Shown piece after piece: positions 1 to 8,117 of a stretch of 64,000 nt of DNA (position 1 is the first letter of the stretch; each line of letters begins with the position of its first letter). The DNA lies in the NCBI RefSeq assembly GCF_003403095.1, contig NZ_CP031555.1:3350001-3414000 (forward strand). The letters are read 5' to 3'. Below the pieces are notes generated by a model, which had not been told where the DNA came from, did no database searches, and saw only the letters and a list, made by a program, of their open reading frames with translations. Source of the stretch: Thalassospira indica. GTDB lineage: Bacteria; Pseudomonadota; Alphaproteobacteria; Rhodospirillales; Thalassospiraceae. A program made the translations under genes and the position numbers.

Positions 1-247
1 GACCGGGTCCGGCGTCAGCGCCCGGCTTGCCATACAGCACGCCAAGGGGCTGATTGCACCGGGTCAGGTCCGGGTATTTGAAAGCGTGATCGGGTCGAGC
101 TTTGAAGGATCGGTTGAAGCCACAACCCGCTGTGGCCCGCATGAAGCCATTATCGCCTCGGTCACGGGCAAGGCGCATTATAGTGGCAAGGCCAGTTTCT
201 GGCTTGAAGAGGATGATGTGATCGGGCGGGGTTTTATTGTTGGCTGA
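1..247 (+). CDS. trans-3-hydroxy-L-proline dehydratase, C-terminal part
   Basis: Only the last 81 codons lie in the window, read from base 2. They match the C-terminal end of the proline racemase superfamily (TGSGVSARLA at the start, AHYSGKASF and GRGF near the end). Racemases and 4-hydroxyproline epimerases have a second catalytic Cys in SPCGTG; here the codon at 2-4 is ACC, so Thr stands in the Cys position followed by GSG. Cys-to-Thr at that site is the known hallmark of trans-3-hydroxy-L-proline dehydratase (L-3-hydroxyproline to pyrroline-2-carboxylate). The neighbouring 4-hydroxyproline genes fit. The assignment rests on the C-terminus; the first catalytic Cys is outside the window. Confidence 0.8.
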   Translation, partial: TGSGVSARLAIQHAKGLIAPGQVRVFESVIGSSFEGSVEATTRCGPHEAIIASVTGKAHYSGKASFWLEEDDVIGRGFIVG

Positions 248-267
248 GTTCACCAAGACAGAAACAG

Positions 268-294
268 AAAAGGGATGCCATCAGCATCCCTTTT
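268..294. terminator. bidirectional rho-independent terminator
   Basis: Stem GGGATGC/GCATCCC with a 5-base loop, flanked by AAAA on the left and TTTTT on the right. It lies between the convergent hydroxyproline dehydratase and GntR genes and can serve both strands. Confidence 0.85.
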
Positions 295-325
295 TACGTT
301 TCGGACTTGGTCGGAGTTGGTTCGC

Positions 326-994
326 CTATTCACGCGCCTTGCGCAGGCAGTCCATCAGGCTGTCGGCAGAACTTTGGATGTGGTTGGCGAGAAGCTCGAC
401 GGCCTCTTCGACATTCCCGGCCTTGCAAGCGTCAAATATCTGGTGGTGTTCGCGCTCGGCCCGGTCGGTTGCGCCGGAAAGGGCCAGCTGTGCCTGGGTA
501 AAGCGCACGGTGTTGTTGCCGATCATGCGGACAATCTCGAGCGTCTTGGGACGGTTCGATGCGCGATAAAGCCGGTCGTGGAATTCGCGGTTAAGCTCCC
601 CCCACTTGGAAACATCGCCGGACCGGAACGCCTCGTCATAGACCATCAGGATATCTTCGACCGATTTGAGGTCCGCCGGGGTCAGGCGCGGGACGGCATG
701 ACGCAGAAGATCACATTCAAGCAGCTTGCGCACTTCAAACAGCTCCTCGATCTCGTCAAGCGAGAGCTGCGAGACAATCGCGCCCTTGTGCGGCTGGAAC
801 GAGACGAGCCCTTCGGCATCAAGGCGCTGCAAGGCTTCGCGGACCGGAATGCGCGAGACATTATATTCACCCGCGATGGCATCCTGTCGCAATTGGTAGC
901 CGGCAGGGAAATCGCCGGTCAGAATACGTGCACGAAGATCTTCGGTCACCTGATCGGTGATGGTACGGCGGGTAAATCGCGGTGATGCGGTCAT
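326..994 (-). CDS. GntR-family regulator (FadR/FCD subfamily), probable hydroxyproline regulator
   Basis: A 222-residue protein with an N-terminal winged helix of about 75 residues (TITDQVTEDLRARIL, then SRIPVREALQRLDAEGLV, the recognition-helix region) and an all-helical FCD ligand domain (ELFEVRKLLECDLLRHA, then LNREFHDRLYRAS and EHHQIFDACKAGN, carrying the Asp/His metal-ligand pattern of the FCD family). It is transcribed in the same direction as the epimerase, dehydrogenase and deaminase genes upstream of it. Local control of that cluster is inferred. Inverted TTGTATACAA-type sequences upstream of the deaminase gene and partly upstream of this gene resemble operators of this family. The effector is not shown. 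Confidence 0.85.
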   Translation of the reverse strand: MTASPRFTRRTITDQVTEDLRARILTGDFPAGYQLRQDAIAGEYNVSRIPVREALQRLDAEGLVSFQPHKGAIVSQLSLDEIEELFEVRKLLECDLLRHAVPRLTPADLKSVEDILMVYDEAFRSGDVSKWGELNREFHDRLYRASNRPKTLEIVRMIGNNTVRFTQAQLALSGATDRAEREHHQIFDACKAGNVEEAVELLANHIQSSADSLMDCLRKARE

Positions 995-1111
995 TTCAGC
1001 TCTTTTATGGTGTTACCCCGACGCGACATGGCATGCTGATCAATCGGGCAAAGTTCCATCCGACAGAATCTGTCAGTTTTGCTATTCATAGCGTTGGGTC
1101 AAACAAGTCGC

Positions 1112-1132
1112 AATACAATTGCCTACTGTATT
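1112..1132. promoter_or_regulatory. possible GntR operator (imperfect inverted repeat)
   Basis: AATACA and TGTATT form 6-base inverted arms around a 9-base spacer, about 120 bp upstream of the GntR gene. The arms share TGTAT/ATACA with the perfect TTGTATACAA palindrome at 4680-4689. This is a weak site and is inferred only. Confidence 0.3.
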
Positions 1133-1160
1133 AGCAGCCAAACTTCGCCGATATACGACA

Positions 1161-1181
1161 AAGGGGGCATGAAGCCCCCTT
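1161..1181 (-). terminator. stem-loop after the epimerase gene
   Basis: AAGGGGGC/GCCCCCTT with a 5-base loop lies just past the epimerase stop codon. On the minus strand it is followed by only a short T stretch (TTTGTCGTAT), so termination may be partial. Confidence 0.5.
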
Positions 1182-1203
1182 GGCGTGATCGACAGCACTT
1201 TGC

Positions 1204-2205
1204 CTATTTGACAATGAAGCCATGGGCATAGGGATCGCGGTCATCAATGAAGATGGTGTTGTAGCCATGCTTGCGCGCCCAGCCTTCGATCCCCGGCACG
1301 ACGGCATCAAATTCACCGACCTTGGTTTTCTCGACCACCGACACCCGGAACTGTGATCCGATAATGCTTTCATGGACCAACTCATGCTCGGGATCCCATT
1401 GCCCCTTGGCAACCAGTTGGGCGAGCCGGGCCGAGGAACCAGTGCCACATGGCGAGCGATCAATACCCTTGTCACCATAGAACACCGCATTGCGATGCGT
1501 GCTGTCAGGTTGGGTCGGCTTGCCGGTCCACTGGATGTGCGACAGGCCCTTGATATCGGGATAAAGCGGATGCACAAATTCGTTCTGTTCGTTCAGGCGA
1601 CGGCGGAGTTCCGGGCTGATGCGTTGCAGGTCACCGGCCGAAAAATCAGCCATGTCGCGGTAGTTTTCCTGCGGTTCGACAATCGCATAGAAATTACCAC
1701 CATAGGCAACATCGACCTTGATCGGACCAATATCGGGGCAATCGACTTCGATATCGGTTTTATAAAGGAACGACGGCACGTTGGTGAGCTTGACCGATTT
1801 TACGTAATCACCAACCTGATTATATTCGGCAATGACGAGGCCCGCCGGTGTTTCAAGGCGCAAACGACCGGGGGTTTTGGGTTTTACCAGACCTTCCTCG
1901 ATCGCCATGGTGACAGTACCAATCGTGCCATGACCGCACATCGGCAGGCAGCCCGATGTTTCGATAAACAGCACCGCGACGTCATAATCATCCGAGGTCG
2001 GATCATAGAGGATCGAGCCCGACATAACGTCATGACCGCGCGGCTCAAACATCAGCCCGGTACGGATCCAGTCATACTCACGAAGAAAATGCGCACGCTT
2101 TTCAAGCATGGTCGCACCGTCAAGCTTGGGACCACCGCCGGCAACCAGACGCACCGGGTTGCCACAGGTATGACCGTCGACACAAAAGAAACTGCTTTTC
2201 GCCAT
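1204..2205 (-). CDS. 4-hydroxyproline 2-epimerase (proline racemase family)
   Basis: This 333-residue enzyme interconverts trans-4-hydroxy-L-proline and cis-4-hydroxy-D-proline, the first step of bacterial hydroxyproline breakdown. Both catalytic cysteines are visible: MCGHGT (Cys90) and DRSPCGTGSSA (Cys253), which separates it from the Thr-containing dehydratase at the window start. Length is normal for the family. The dehydrogenase gene ends 10 bp upstream, so the two are almost certainly cotranscribed. Proline racemase itself has the same two cysteines; 4-hydroxyproline is preferred because of the adjacent D-hydroxyproline dehydrogenase and deaminase. Confidence 0.9.
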   Translation of the reverse strand: MAKSSFFCVDGHTCGNPVRLVAGGGPKLDGATMLEKRAHFLREYDWIRTGLMFEPRGHDVMSGSILYDPTSDDYDVAVLFIETSGCLPMCGHGTIGTVTMAIEEGLVKPKTPGRLRLETPAGLVIAEYNQVGDYVKSVKLTNVPSFLYKTDIEVDCPDIGPIKVDVAYGGNFYAIVEPQENYRDMADFSAGDLQRISPELRRRLNEQNEFVHPLYPDIKGLSHIQWTGKPTQPDSTHRNAVFYGDKGIDRSPCGTGSSARLAQLVAKGQWDPEHELVHESIIGSQFRVSVVEKTKVGEFDAVVPGIEGWARKHGYNTIFIDDRDPYAHGFIVK

Positions 2206-2215
2206 GGATGGGGCC

Positions 2216-3517
2216 CTAGATACTATAGAAACGAGAGAAACGATTAATGCGATACGGGGTCATGTCGACCGGCGTTTTACCCGTTGCCATCAGATCGGCA
2301 ACCAGACGCCCGGTCGTTGCCCCCAACGTCAAGCCAAGATGCCCGTGCCCGAAGGCAAAATAGGCATTGGCATGATGCGGGCTTTTGGAAATGACCGGGG
2401 TTGAATCGGGCATGGAGGGACGGAAGCCCATCCATTCGGTGCCGCCCTCGGCATTCAGTTTGGGCAGGACTTCCTTGCCCTTGGCAAACAGCGCCTTGGC
2501 ACGTTCGTAATTTGGTGCAGCCAGAAGGCCCCCAAGTTCGACCGCCCCACCAACGCGAATGCCCATTTCAAGCGGACTTAAAACAAAGCTGTCATCGGCA
2601 CAGACAATCATGCGCGATAGTTTGGCATCGTGATAGGGCACGGTGGTGTTATAGCCACGTTCGGTATCAAGCGGCACCGGCGAGCCCAGCCGTTTGGCCA
2701 GCGTCTTTGACCAGGCACCGCAGGCGACAACCACATGATCAAACGTGATCATGTCGCCAGCATCGGTGGTGGCAGCACGCGGTTTGCCATCGCGGAAGAC
2801 AAAATTGGTGACATCGGCGGTCTCGAATTTACCGCCACGATCGAGGAAATGCTTGAAAATGCCGGTGGTGATTTTGAACGGATCAAGGACATGGCCCCAG
2901 TCTTCTTCCATCACGCCGCAGGCAAAGATCGGCGCCAGATCGGGCTCGATATCGCGCACTTCATCACCGGTCAGATCGCGCAGCTTGATACCGTTACGCC
3001 GACGCAGATCAATGGCATATTCGGCTGCCTGACGAGACGCATTGCTGCGATACACCGCCATCGCTCCGTGTTTTTTGAAAACCGCATCCGTAAGGCCAGC
3101 TTCCTTAAGCACCGGGTCGTAATCATCCCATGCGCGGTTGAGCAAGGTCGCCATATTGGTTGCGATCTGTTCGACCCGTTGCTTTCTGCTGGATGCCAGA
3201 AACATCAACAACCAGGGCATCATTTTGGGCAAATAGCCCCAGCGCACCGAAAGCGGGCCCAACGGGTCCATCAACCAACCGGGTACGTTTTTAAGCACGC
3301 CCGGCATCGCGACCGGCGCGCATTCGGAAACCGCGATTCCGCCCGCATTGCCAAAGGATGCACCCATGCCCGGTTCGCCGCGATCAAGAATTGTGACGTC
3401 ATAGCCCTTATCGAGCAGCGCCAATCCGACATTGGCCCCGACAATACCCGCACCAATCACAACAACCTTTTGACCGGCGGCGGTATCAGATGGCGTAGCG
3501 GTTTTGGCTGATGTCAT
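2216..3517 (-). CDS. FAD-dependent D-hydroxyproline dehydrogenase (DadA-like)
   Basis: A 433-residue DAO-family flavoprotein. The N-terminal Rossmann motif VVVIGAGIVGANVGLALLDKG (about residues 19-39) binds FAD; the C-terminal end has FAFGHGHLGLTLGATTGRLVADL, typical of DadA-type D-amino-acid dehydrogenases. In hydroxyproline catabolism such enzymes oxidise cis-4-hydroxy-D-proline to pyrroline-4-hydroxy-2-carboxylate and pass electrons to the membrane chain. It lies between the epimerase and the deaminase, exactly the pathway order. General D-amino-acid dehydrogenase activity cannot be excluded from sequence alone. Confidence 0.85.
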   Translation of the reverse strand: MTSAKTATPSDTAAGQKVVVIGAGIVGANVGLALLDKGYDVTILDRGEPGMGASFGNAGGIAVSECAPVAMPGVLKNVPGWLMDPLGPLSVRWGYLPKMMPWLLMFLASSRKQRVEQIATNMATLLNRAWDDYDPVLKEAGLTDAVFKKHGAMAVYRSNASRQAAEYAIDLRRRNGIKLRDLTGDEVRDIEPDLAPIFACGVMEEDWGHVLDPFKITTGIFKHFLDRGGKFETADVTNFVFRDGKPRAATTDAGDMITFDHVVVACGAWSKTLAKRLGSPVPLDTERGYNTTVPYHDAKLSRMIVCADDSFVLSPLEMGIRVGGAVELGGLLAAPNYERAKALFAKGKEVLPKLNAEGGTEWMGFRPSMPDSTPVISKSPHHANAYFAFGHGHLGLTLGATTGRLVADLMATGKTPVDMTPYRINRFSRFYSI

Positions 3518-3687
3518 TTTGGGGCCTCTCGAATTTCGACGATGCGTATTTTGGTGCTTCTGAGCTGCAAACAGATAGCAGGAAGCTCCCCCACGAGATA
3601 AGCGGAGGAGCTCACTGTTTCATCAAATACCGTCTCAATGCAATCACGGTTTTGCGGGTACGCATCCTGATTGCAAAGGACTGCCGA

Positions 3688-4584
3688 TCAGAGCGACGGG
3701 CGGGTATCGATGGCTTTCTGGATGGTGGCCTTGATGGTTTCAAGCTCTTCACCGACCAGCGGCAGACGCGGTGCACGGACGTGCGGTTTGCCAACGCCGG
3801 TCATTTCCTGGGCAAGCTTGATGTACTGAACCAGCTTGGCATGGACATCCATGTGCAGAACCGGGGTGAACCAGCGATAGATTTCAAGCGCTTCGGTGTA
3901 TTTGCCTTCCGACAGCAGCTTCCAGAGCGCAACCGATTCTTTCGGGAAGGCATCGGTGAAGCCGGAAATCCAGCCAACCGCACCGAGAACCTGCGTTTCC
4001 ATGACAAGATCATCCATGCCGCAGAACAGAACAAAACGATCGCCGCAGGCATTATAGATGTCGGTAATACGACGCGGATCGCCTGAGCTTTCCTTAATCG
4101 CGACAAGGTTTTTGACATCGGCAAGCTGGTTGAACTCTTCGGGCTTGATGTCGATGCGATAGGCACCCGGGTTGTTATAGATCATGATCGGCAGCTTGGT
4201 CGCGCCCGCGACCGTGCGGAAATGCTCGATATTTTCGCGCGGATCGGCGGTATAGACCATGCCGGGCAGAAGCATCAGGCCATCAGCACCGAGCTTTTCG
4301 CATTCCTGCACATAGCGGATGGCCGCACGGGTCGAATTTTCGGCGACACCGGACAGGACCGGGATACGGCCCTTGGTGACTTCGACAGCGAGCTTCAGAA
4401 CGGCGATTTTTTCGTCCGGCTCAAGGGCAGTGTTTTCACCAACCGAGCCCAGCATAACGAGGCCATCAACACCGGCCGTGATCAGGTCTTCGATCTGTTT
4501 GGCGGTCATATCGAAATCGATCGAACCGTCTTCGTTCATCTGGGTGGCAACGGCGGGGAAAACGCCAGTCCAGTTTACCTGCAT
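3688..4584 (-). CDS. pyrroline-4-hydroxy-2-carboxylate deaminase (DapA/NAL family)
   Basis: A 298-residue TIM-barrel of the dihydrodipicolinate synthase family. The Schiff-base lysine is in VAIKESSGDP (Lys164) and the conserved tyrosine in IMIYNNPGAYR (Tyr136). GSVGEN replaces the GTTGE motif of true DapA. Between a D-hydroxyproline dehydrogenase and no lysine genes, the likely reaction is deamination of pyrroline-4-hydroxy-2-carboxylate to 2-oxoglutarate semialdehyde (EC 3.5.4.22). The start at 4584 is chosen because AGGAGG lies 9 bases before it; upstream in-frame ATGs have no such site. The usual partner 2-oxoglutarate semialdehyde dehydrogenase is not next to it. Confidence 0.85.
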   Translation of the reverse strand: MQVNWTGVFPAVATQMNEDGSIDFDMTAKQIEDLITAGVDGLVMLGSVGENTALEPDEKIAVLKLAVEVTKGRIPVLSGVAENSTRAAIRYVQECEKLGADGLMLLPGMVYTADPRENIEHFRTVAGATKLPIMIYNNPGAYRIDIKPEEFNQLADVKNLVAIKESSGDPRRITDIYNACGDRFVLFCGMDDLVMETQVLGAVGWISGFTDAFPKESVALWKLLSEGKYTEALEIYRWFTPVLHMDVHAKLVQYIKLAQEMTGVGKPHVRAPRLPLVGEELETIKATIQKAIDTRPSL

Positions 4585-4916
4585 GGAAAGAAACCTCCTG
4601 ATATGGCAGCACGGCAACATACCGGCGCCTTTAAGCATCACAGCCCCGATCAACGGCGACCGCATTCAATTCATGTATATTGTATACAAAACTAAAAATC
4701 GCGATGCAATGGGATTTTTGTTGAAATTATTTTGTCCGCAAAACTCACCGAATGACAGAGATGGTCCCGTTTGGCGAAAGTACTCCATCGGACATACGCC
4801 CGTCAGGAGGAGACAGATTGCACCTCAATCATCATTGCAAGAACGGATCGACCAGTTAGCACGACATATGGTTTAATCATCACCAGAGTTTTCAACCAAT
4901 GAAACCGAGGACGATA
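4585..4916. other. divergent intergenic region
   Basis: This 332-bp region separates the hydroxyproline operon (leftward) from the two-domain oxidoreductase (rightward). It is locally AT-rich around 4676-4740 and holds the TTGTATACAA palindrome. No further gene or structure is recognised. Confidence 0.6.
4680..4689. promoter_or_regulatory. TTGTATACAA palindrome, probable GntR operator
   Basis: A perfect 10-bp palindrome about 95 bp upstream of the deaminase start. TTGTATACAA-type sites are common operators of FCD-type GntR regulators, and such a regulator is encoded at 326-994. Binding is inferred. Confidence 0.5.
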
Positions 4917-7019
4917 ATGACAGAGATGAAGGCTTTGTTGCGTTTTCCTGGTGAACGCAAACTTGCCCTAGCCAATTGCCCCATCCCGGCACCGGGCAAA
5001 AATGCTGTCCTTGTCAAAACGGCCTACTCTGTCATCAGTCCCGGAACGGAATTCGCCCAAGCCCACCAGACCCGCGCATCCTTGTTGCAAAAGGCATGGC
5101 AGCGGCCAGATCTGGTCGCGCTGACATTGAAACATCTGAAATCGGAAGGCTTTGGCAGAACGCGTGCGCGTGTTGAAAACCGTCTGGGGCGTCCGATGCC
5201 AATGGGCTATTGCGCTGTCGGGCGGGTTGAGGCCACGGGCGAGAATGTTACGGACCTCAGAGCCAGACAGCGTTTAGCGATTGCGGGGATGGGGCAGGCC
5301 AATCATGCCGAGTGGAATCAGGTTTCGGTTAACCTTGCCTGCCCGGTTCCGGATGCGGTGCCCGACCGCAAGGCTGTGTTTGCGACATTGTATGCCTTGG
5401 CCTTGCATGCCCTTCGGCAGGGAGAGACATCGATTGGTGACCAGGTTGCTGTTATCGGGGCGGGTTTGATTGGGCAGCTTGTCGCTGAGACAGCACGGGC
5501 TGCCGGTGCGTTGGTGACCGTGATCGAGCCTGATCTTGCGCGCCTCAAGATTGCAACGGGCGAAAGCCGTGCAGTCGGTTTCGCCAAGGCAAGCGATGCG
5601 TCGCAAAGCGGATTTGACAGCGTCTTTATCTCTGCGCCGGGCAAGGGAAATCATCGATTGATCGACGACGCCGCCCGCCTTTGTCGTGACCGGGCCACAA
5701 TCATATGCGTTGGCGATGTGACGCCGAATGGCCAGCGCAAGGCGCTGTATGAAAAGGAAATCACCATTCGGCAAGTCCGGTCCTATGGGCCGGGGCGTTA
5801 TGATCCCAATTATGAGGAACGTGGCGAAGATTATCCGCTTGGTCACGTGCGCTGGACCATTAAGCGCAACATGCAGGCCGCCCTTGATCTGATGGCAGAT
5901 GGCCGCCTTGATCCGACGCCACTGATCACATCCGAGATTGATTTTGCCGACATCGCAGATCACTTCGCCAAGGGGCCAGACCCAGCACAATTGGCGACAC
6001 TGGTGCGATATAGAAATGCAGAAAACGTCCCCCTAAAGCCCCCTGCTCTGTCGGTGCGGACATCCGTACTGACACATGATCATCTGCGGGTCGGACTGAT
6101 CGGGGCGGGCAACTATCTGGGGGGCGGTTTGTTGCCCCTGTTGCGAAAGCACCCGAAAGTCGAAATCACGGCCTGCTGTTCTCAAAATGGATTGGCAGCA
6201 GTTGCGCTGTCAAAGCAGATTCATGGTCTTCGCATGTATGGCGGAGCGAAGGGGCTGCTTGAGGATCAGAGTCTCAACAGCGTTATCATCGCCACGCGCC
6301 ATGACAGTCACGCCGAATTGGCCGCCGCGTCCATTCTTGCTGGCAGAAATGTCTGGCTGGAAAAGCCGATTGCAATTGATCGCGCGGGTCTGGACTTGCT
6401 GCGAGAAATCGCTGATCGCATGCCGCGAAACATCTTCATGGTCGGGCATAATCGGCGTTATGCGCCGATGGCTGCGAAACTGCGTGAAGCGCTGCCAACT
6501 GGCGTAAAACAATTTCACTATCGGGTTCGTATCACGCCGCTTCCAACCGGTCACTGGCTTCATCATTCGGATCAGGGTGGGCGCACGATTGGTGAAATCA
6601 GTCACTTTATTGATCTGATTATGAGCCTGATCGATAGCGAGCTGAATGAGCTCAATTGTCACTGGATTGATCGCACGGCGGGTGACAGCATCTGGCAGCT
6701 GAGTTTTGCCGATGGATCAATGGGCGAGGTCAGTTACTTGCACGGCAATCGGGTTGAGCCCAAGGAAGTGCTTGAGGTAACGGCGCCAAATTTCTCGGTC
6801 AGCCTGTTTGACTGGAAAATGCTTCGGATCAACCGCCGTATCGTAACACGCAACTGGTTTGGGCAGGATAAGGGTCAGGCGGCTGCGATTGAGGCCTTCG
6901 CAAGCGCCGTTTTAAGTGGCGAGCGCTCTGCCCTGATGCCAAGCATTGAAAACGAGATTGATCTGATGGCGCGTATCCTGATGGCCGCCAACACGACCAC
7001 CGCCCAAACGCCAAATTAA
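4917..7019 (+). CDS. bi-domain oxidoreductase: MDR-like domain fused to Gfo/Idh/MocA domain
   Basis: About 700 residues. The first half is a medium-chain dehydrogenase/reductase-like domain with the dinucleotide motif VAVIGAGLIGQLVAETARAAG (about residues 180-200) but without the zinc-ligand GHE motif or the structural four-cysteine loop. The second half is a Gfo/Idh/MocA domain: VGLIGAGNYLGG near residue 390, EKPIAI near 485, GHNRRYAP near 510 and GGRTIGEISHFIDL near 560. Proteins of this architecture often sit in surface-polysaccharide clusters, but here the neighbours are catabolic. The start at 4917 is preferred because GAGGA precedes it; ATGs at 4899 and 4926 are alternatives. Its stop overlaps that of the convergent AEC gene by 4 bases. 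Substrate unknown. Confidence 0.75.
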   Translation: MTEMKALLRFPGERKLALANCPIPAPGKNAVLVKTAYSVISPGTEFAQAHQTRASLLQKAWQRPDLVALTLKHLKSEGFGRTRARVENRLGRPMPMGYCAVGRVEATGENVTDLRARQRLAIAGMGQANHAEWNQVSVNLACPVPDAVPDRKAVFATLYALALHALRQGETSIGDQVAVIGAGLIGQLVAETARAAGALVTVIEPDLARLKIATGESRAVGFAKASDASQSGFDSVFISAPGKGNHRLIDDAARLCRDRATIICVGDVTPNGQRKALYEKEITIRQVRSYGPGRYDPNYEERGEDYPLGHVRWTIKRNMQAALDLMADGRLDPTPLITSEIDFADIADHFAKGPDPAQLATLVRYRNAENVPLKPPALSVRTSVLTHDHLRVGLIGAGNYLGGGLLPLLRKHPKVEITACCSQNGLAAVALSKQIHGLRMYGGAKGLLEDQSLNSVIIATRHDSHAELAAASILAGRNVWLEKPIAIDRAGLDLLREIADRMPRNIFMVGHNRRYAPMAAKLREALPTGVKQFHYRVRITPLPTGHWLHHSDQGGRTIGEISHFIDLIMSLIDSELNELNCHWIDRTAGDSIWQLSFADGSMGEVSYLHGNRVEPKEVLEVTAPNFSVSLFDWKMLRINRRIVTRNWFGQDKGQAAAIEAFASAVLSGERSALMPSIENEIDLMARILMAANTTTAQTPN

Positions 7020-7957
7020 AGCAGTCCTGCGTAAAGGATCAGAAGCGGCAAGGTCAGCATACTTATGATGGTGGTTAGCAAGATCGTCGTGGATGACCGA
7101 TCAATGCAAACATTATAACTGCCCGCGACAATTGCGACATTCGCCCCGCTTGGCAGTGCAGCCACCAGTGTGACGATCATCAGCCAAAGCGGCGGCAGAT
7201 CGAAAATGAAATGCCCGACCGAGAACACCAGAAGCGGCTGGACAAACATTTTGGCCGTGGTGCAGAGCAAGCTGGCACTGAGGTTACCGCGCACCGACTG
7301 CCCGTAAAGCCCGGCCCCGACAAGCAAAAGCGCAATGGTCGGACCGGCTGTGCGGAAGCGTTCAAGCGTGCCATCGACCATTTCCGGCATGCGGATTTCA
7401 AACAGCGATGCCAGAACCCCAAGCACAATCGCCGCAATGATCGGATTTCTGGCCACACGCACGATGCTGCGAAATACATTGGATAGCCAATGACCGTCGC
7501 CGCCGCGGCTGCCCTCAACAATCAGAATTGTCATGCCCATCAGGGTGACTGGATGGATCGACAGCACGATCAAAAGCGGCACCAGGCCTTCTTCGCCGTA
7601 AACCGCCTGCACCAGTGGAATGCCAAGAAGAACGATGTTGGAAAAGACGCCTCCCATCGCAGTGACGGCTGCTTCATCAGTTTTGGCACTCAGCCAAAGC
7701 TTGGCGATTATAAACACTAGCGCGAAGTTCAACAGCACGCCGGAATAATAACTGCCCCAAAGCCGCAGATCGAAATGCGCGCTGATGTCGGATTGCGACA
7801 GGGTCTGAAACAGCATCGCCGGGATAAAGGCATTCATGGCAAGCTTGGCCAAAAATGGAATGCCTTCACGCTTGATGATTTTGATGTGGGTAAGAAGAAA
7901 ACCGCACAGGATCGTCAGAAAGACCGGTCCCACTTTTCCGACGATCAGATCAAGCAT
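7016..7957 (-). CDS. AEC family permease (auxin efflux carrier type)
   Basis: A 313-residue, strongly hydrophobic protein with about ten predicted membrane segments in two halves. The N-terminus begins LIVGKVGPVFLTILCGFLL and the C-terminal half has ALPSGANVAIVAGSYN, the family signature region. Bacterial AEC members carry small organic acids or amino acids; the substrate is not evident here. The start at 7957 (MLDLIVG) is chosen because residues encoded further upstream are polar and overlap a terminator zone. It may form a unit with glpK upstream, but a terminator lies between them. Confidence 0.8.
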   Translation of the reverse strand: MLDLIVGKVGPVFLTILCGFLLTHIKIIKREGIPFLAKLAMNAFIPAMLFQTLSQSDISAHFDLRLWGSYYSGVLLNFALVFIIAKLWLSAKTDEAAVTAMGGVFSNIVLLGIPLVQAVYGEEGLVPLLIVLSIHPVTLMGMTILIVEGSRGGDGHWLSNVFRSIVRVARNPIIAAIVLGVLASLFEIRMPEMVDGTLERFRTAGPTIALLLVGAGLYGQSVRGNLSASLLCTTAKMFVQPLLVFSVGHFIFDLPPLWLMIVTLVAALPSGANVAIVAGSYNVCIDRSSTTILLTTIISMLTLPLLILYAGLL

Positions 7958-8013
7958 GTTTCCCCCATGGCAAGAACGGCGCAACAGATCGGGAAAACCA
8001 CGTCGATCACGCA

Positions 8014-8044
8014 AAAAGAAAGGACAGCATCATTGACGCTGTCC
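8014..8044 (-). terminator. rho-independent terminator after glpK
   Basis: GGACAGC/GCTGTCC with a 9-base loop, followed on the minus strand by TTTCTTTTT. It lies about 75 bp beyond the glpK stop codon and before the AEC gene. Confidence 0.75.
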
Positions 8045-8117
8045 TGTCATAGTACAAATGATTGCGCAGACTTACCAGCCCCGCCCGGCAAATTGACCGG
8101 CAAGGCAGCCATGCGTA

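Noticed and set aside
1372-2247. Long open frame on the plus strand (291 codons)
   Set aside because: It is antisense to the epimerase, shows no family motif and is a shadow of codon bias in GC-rich coding DNA.
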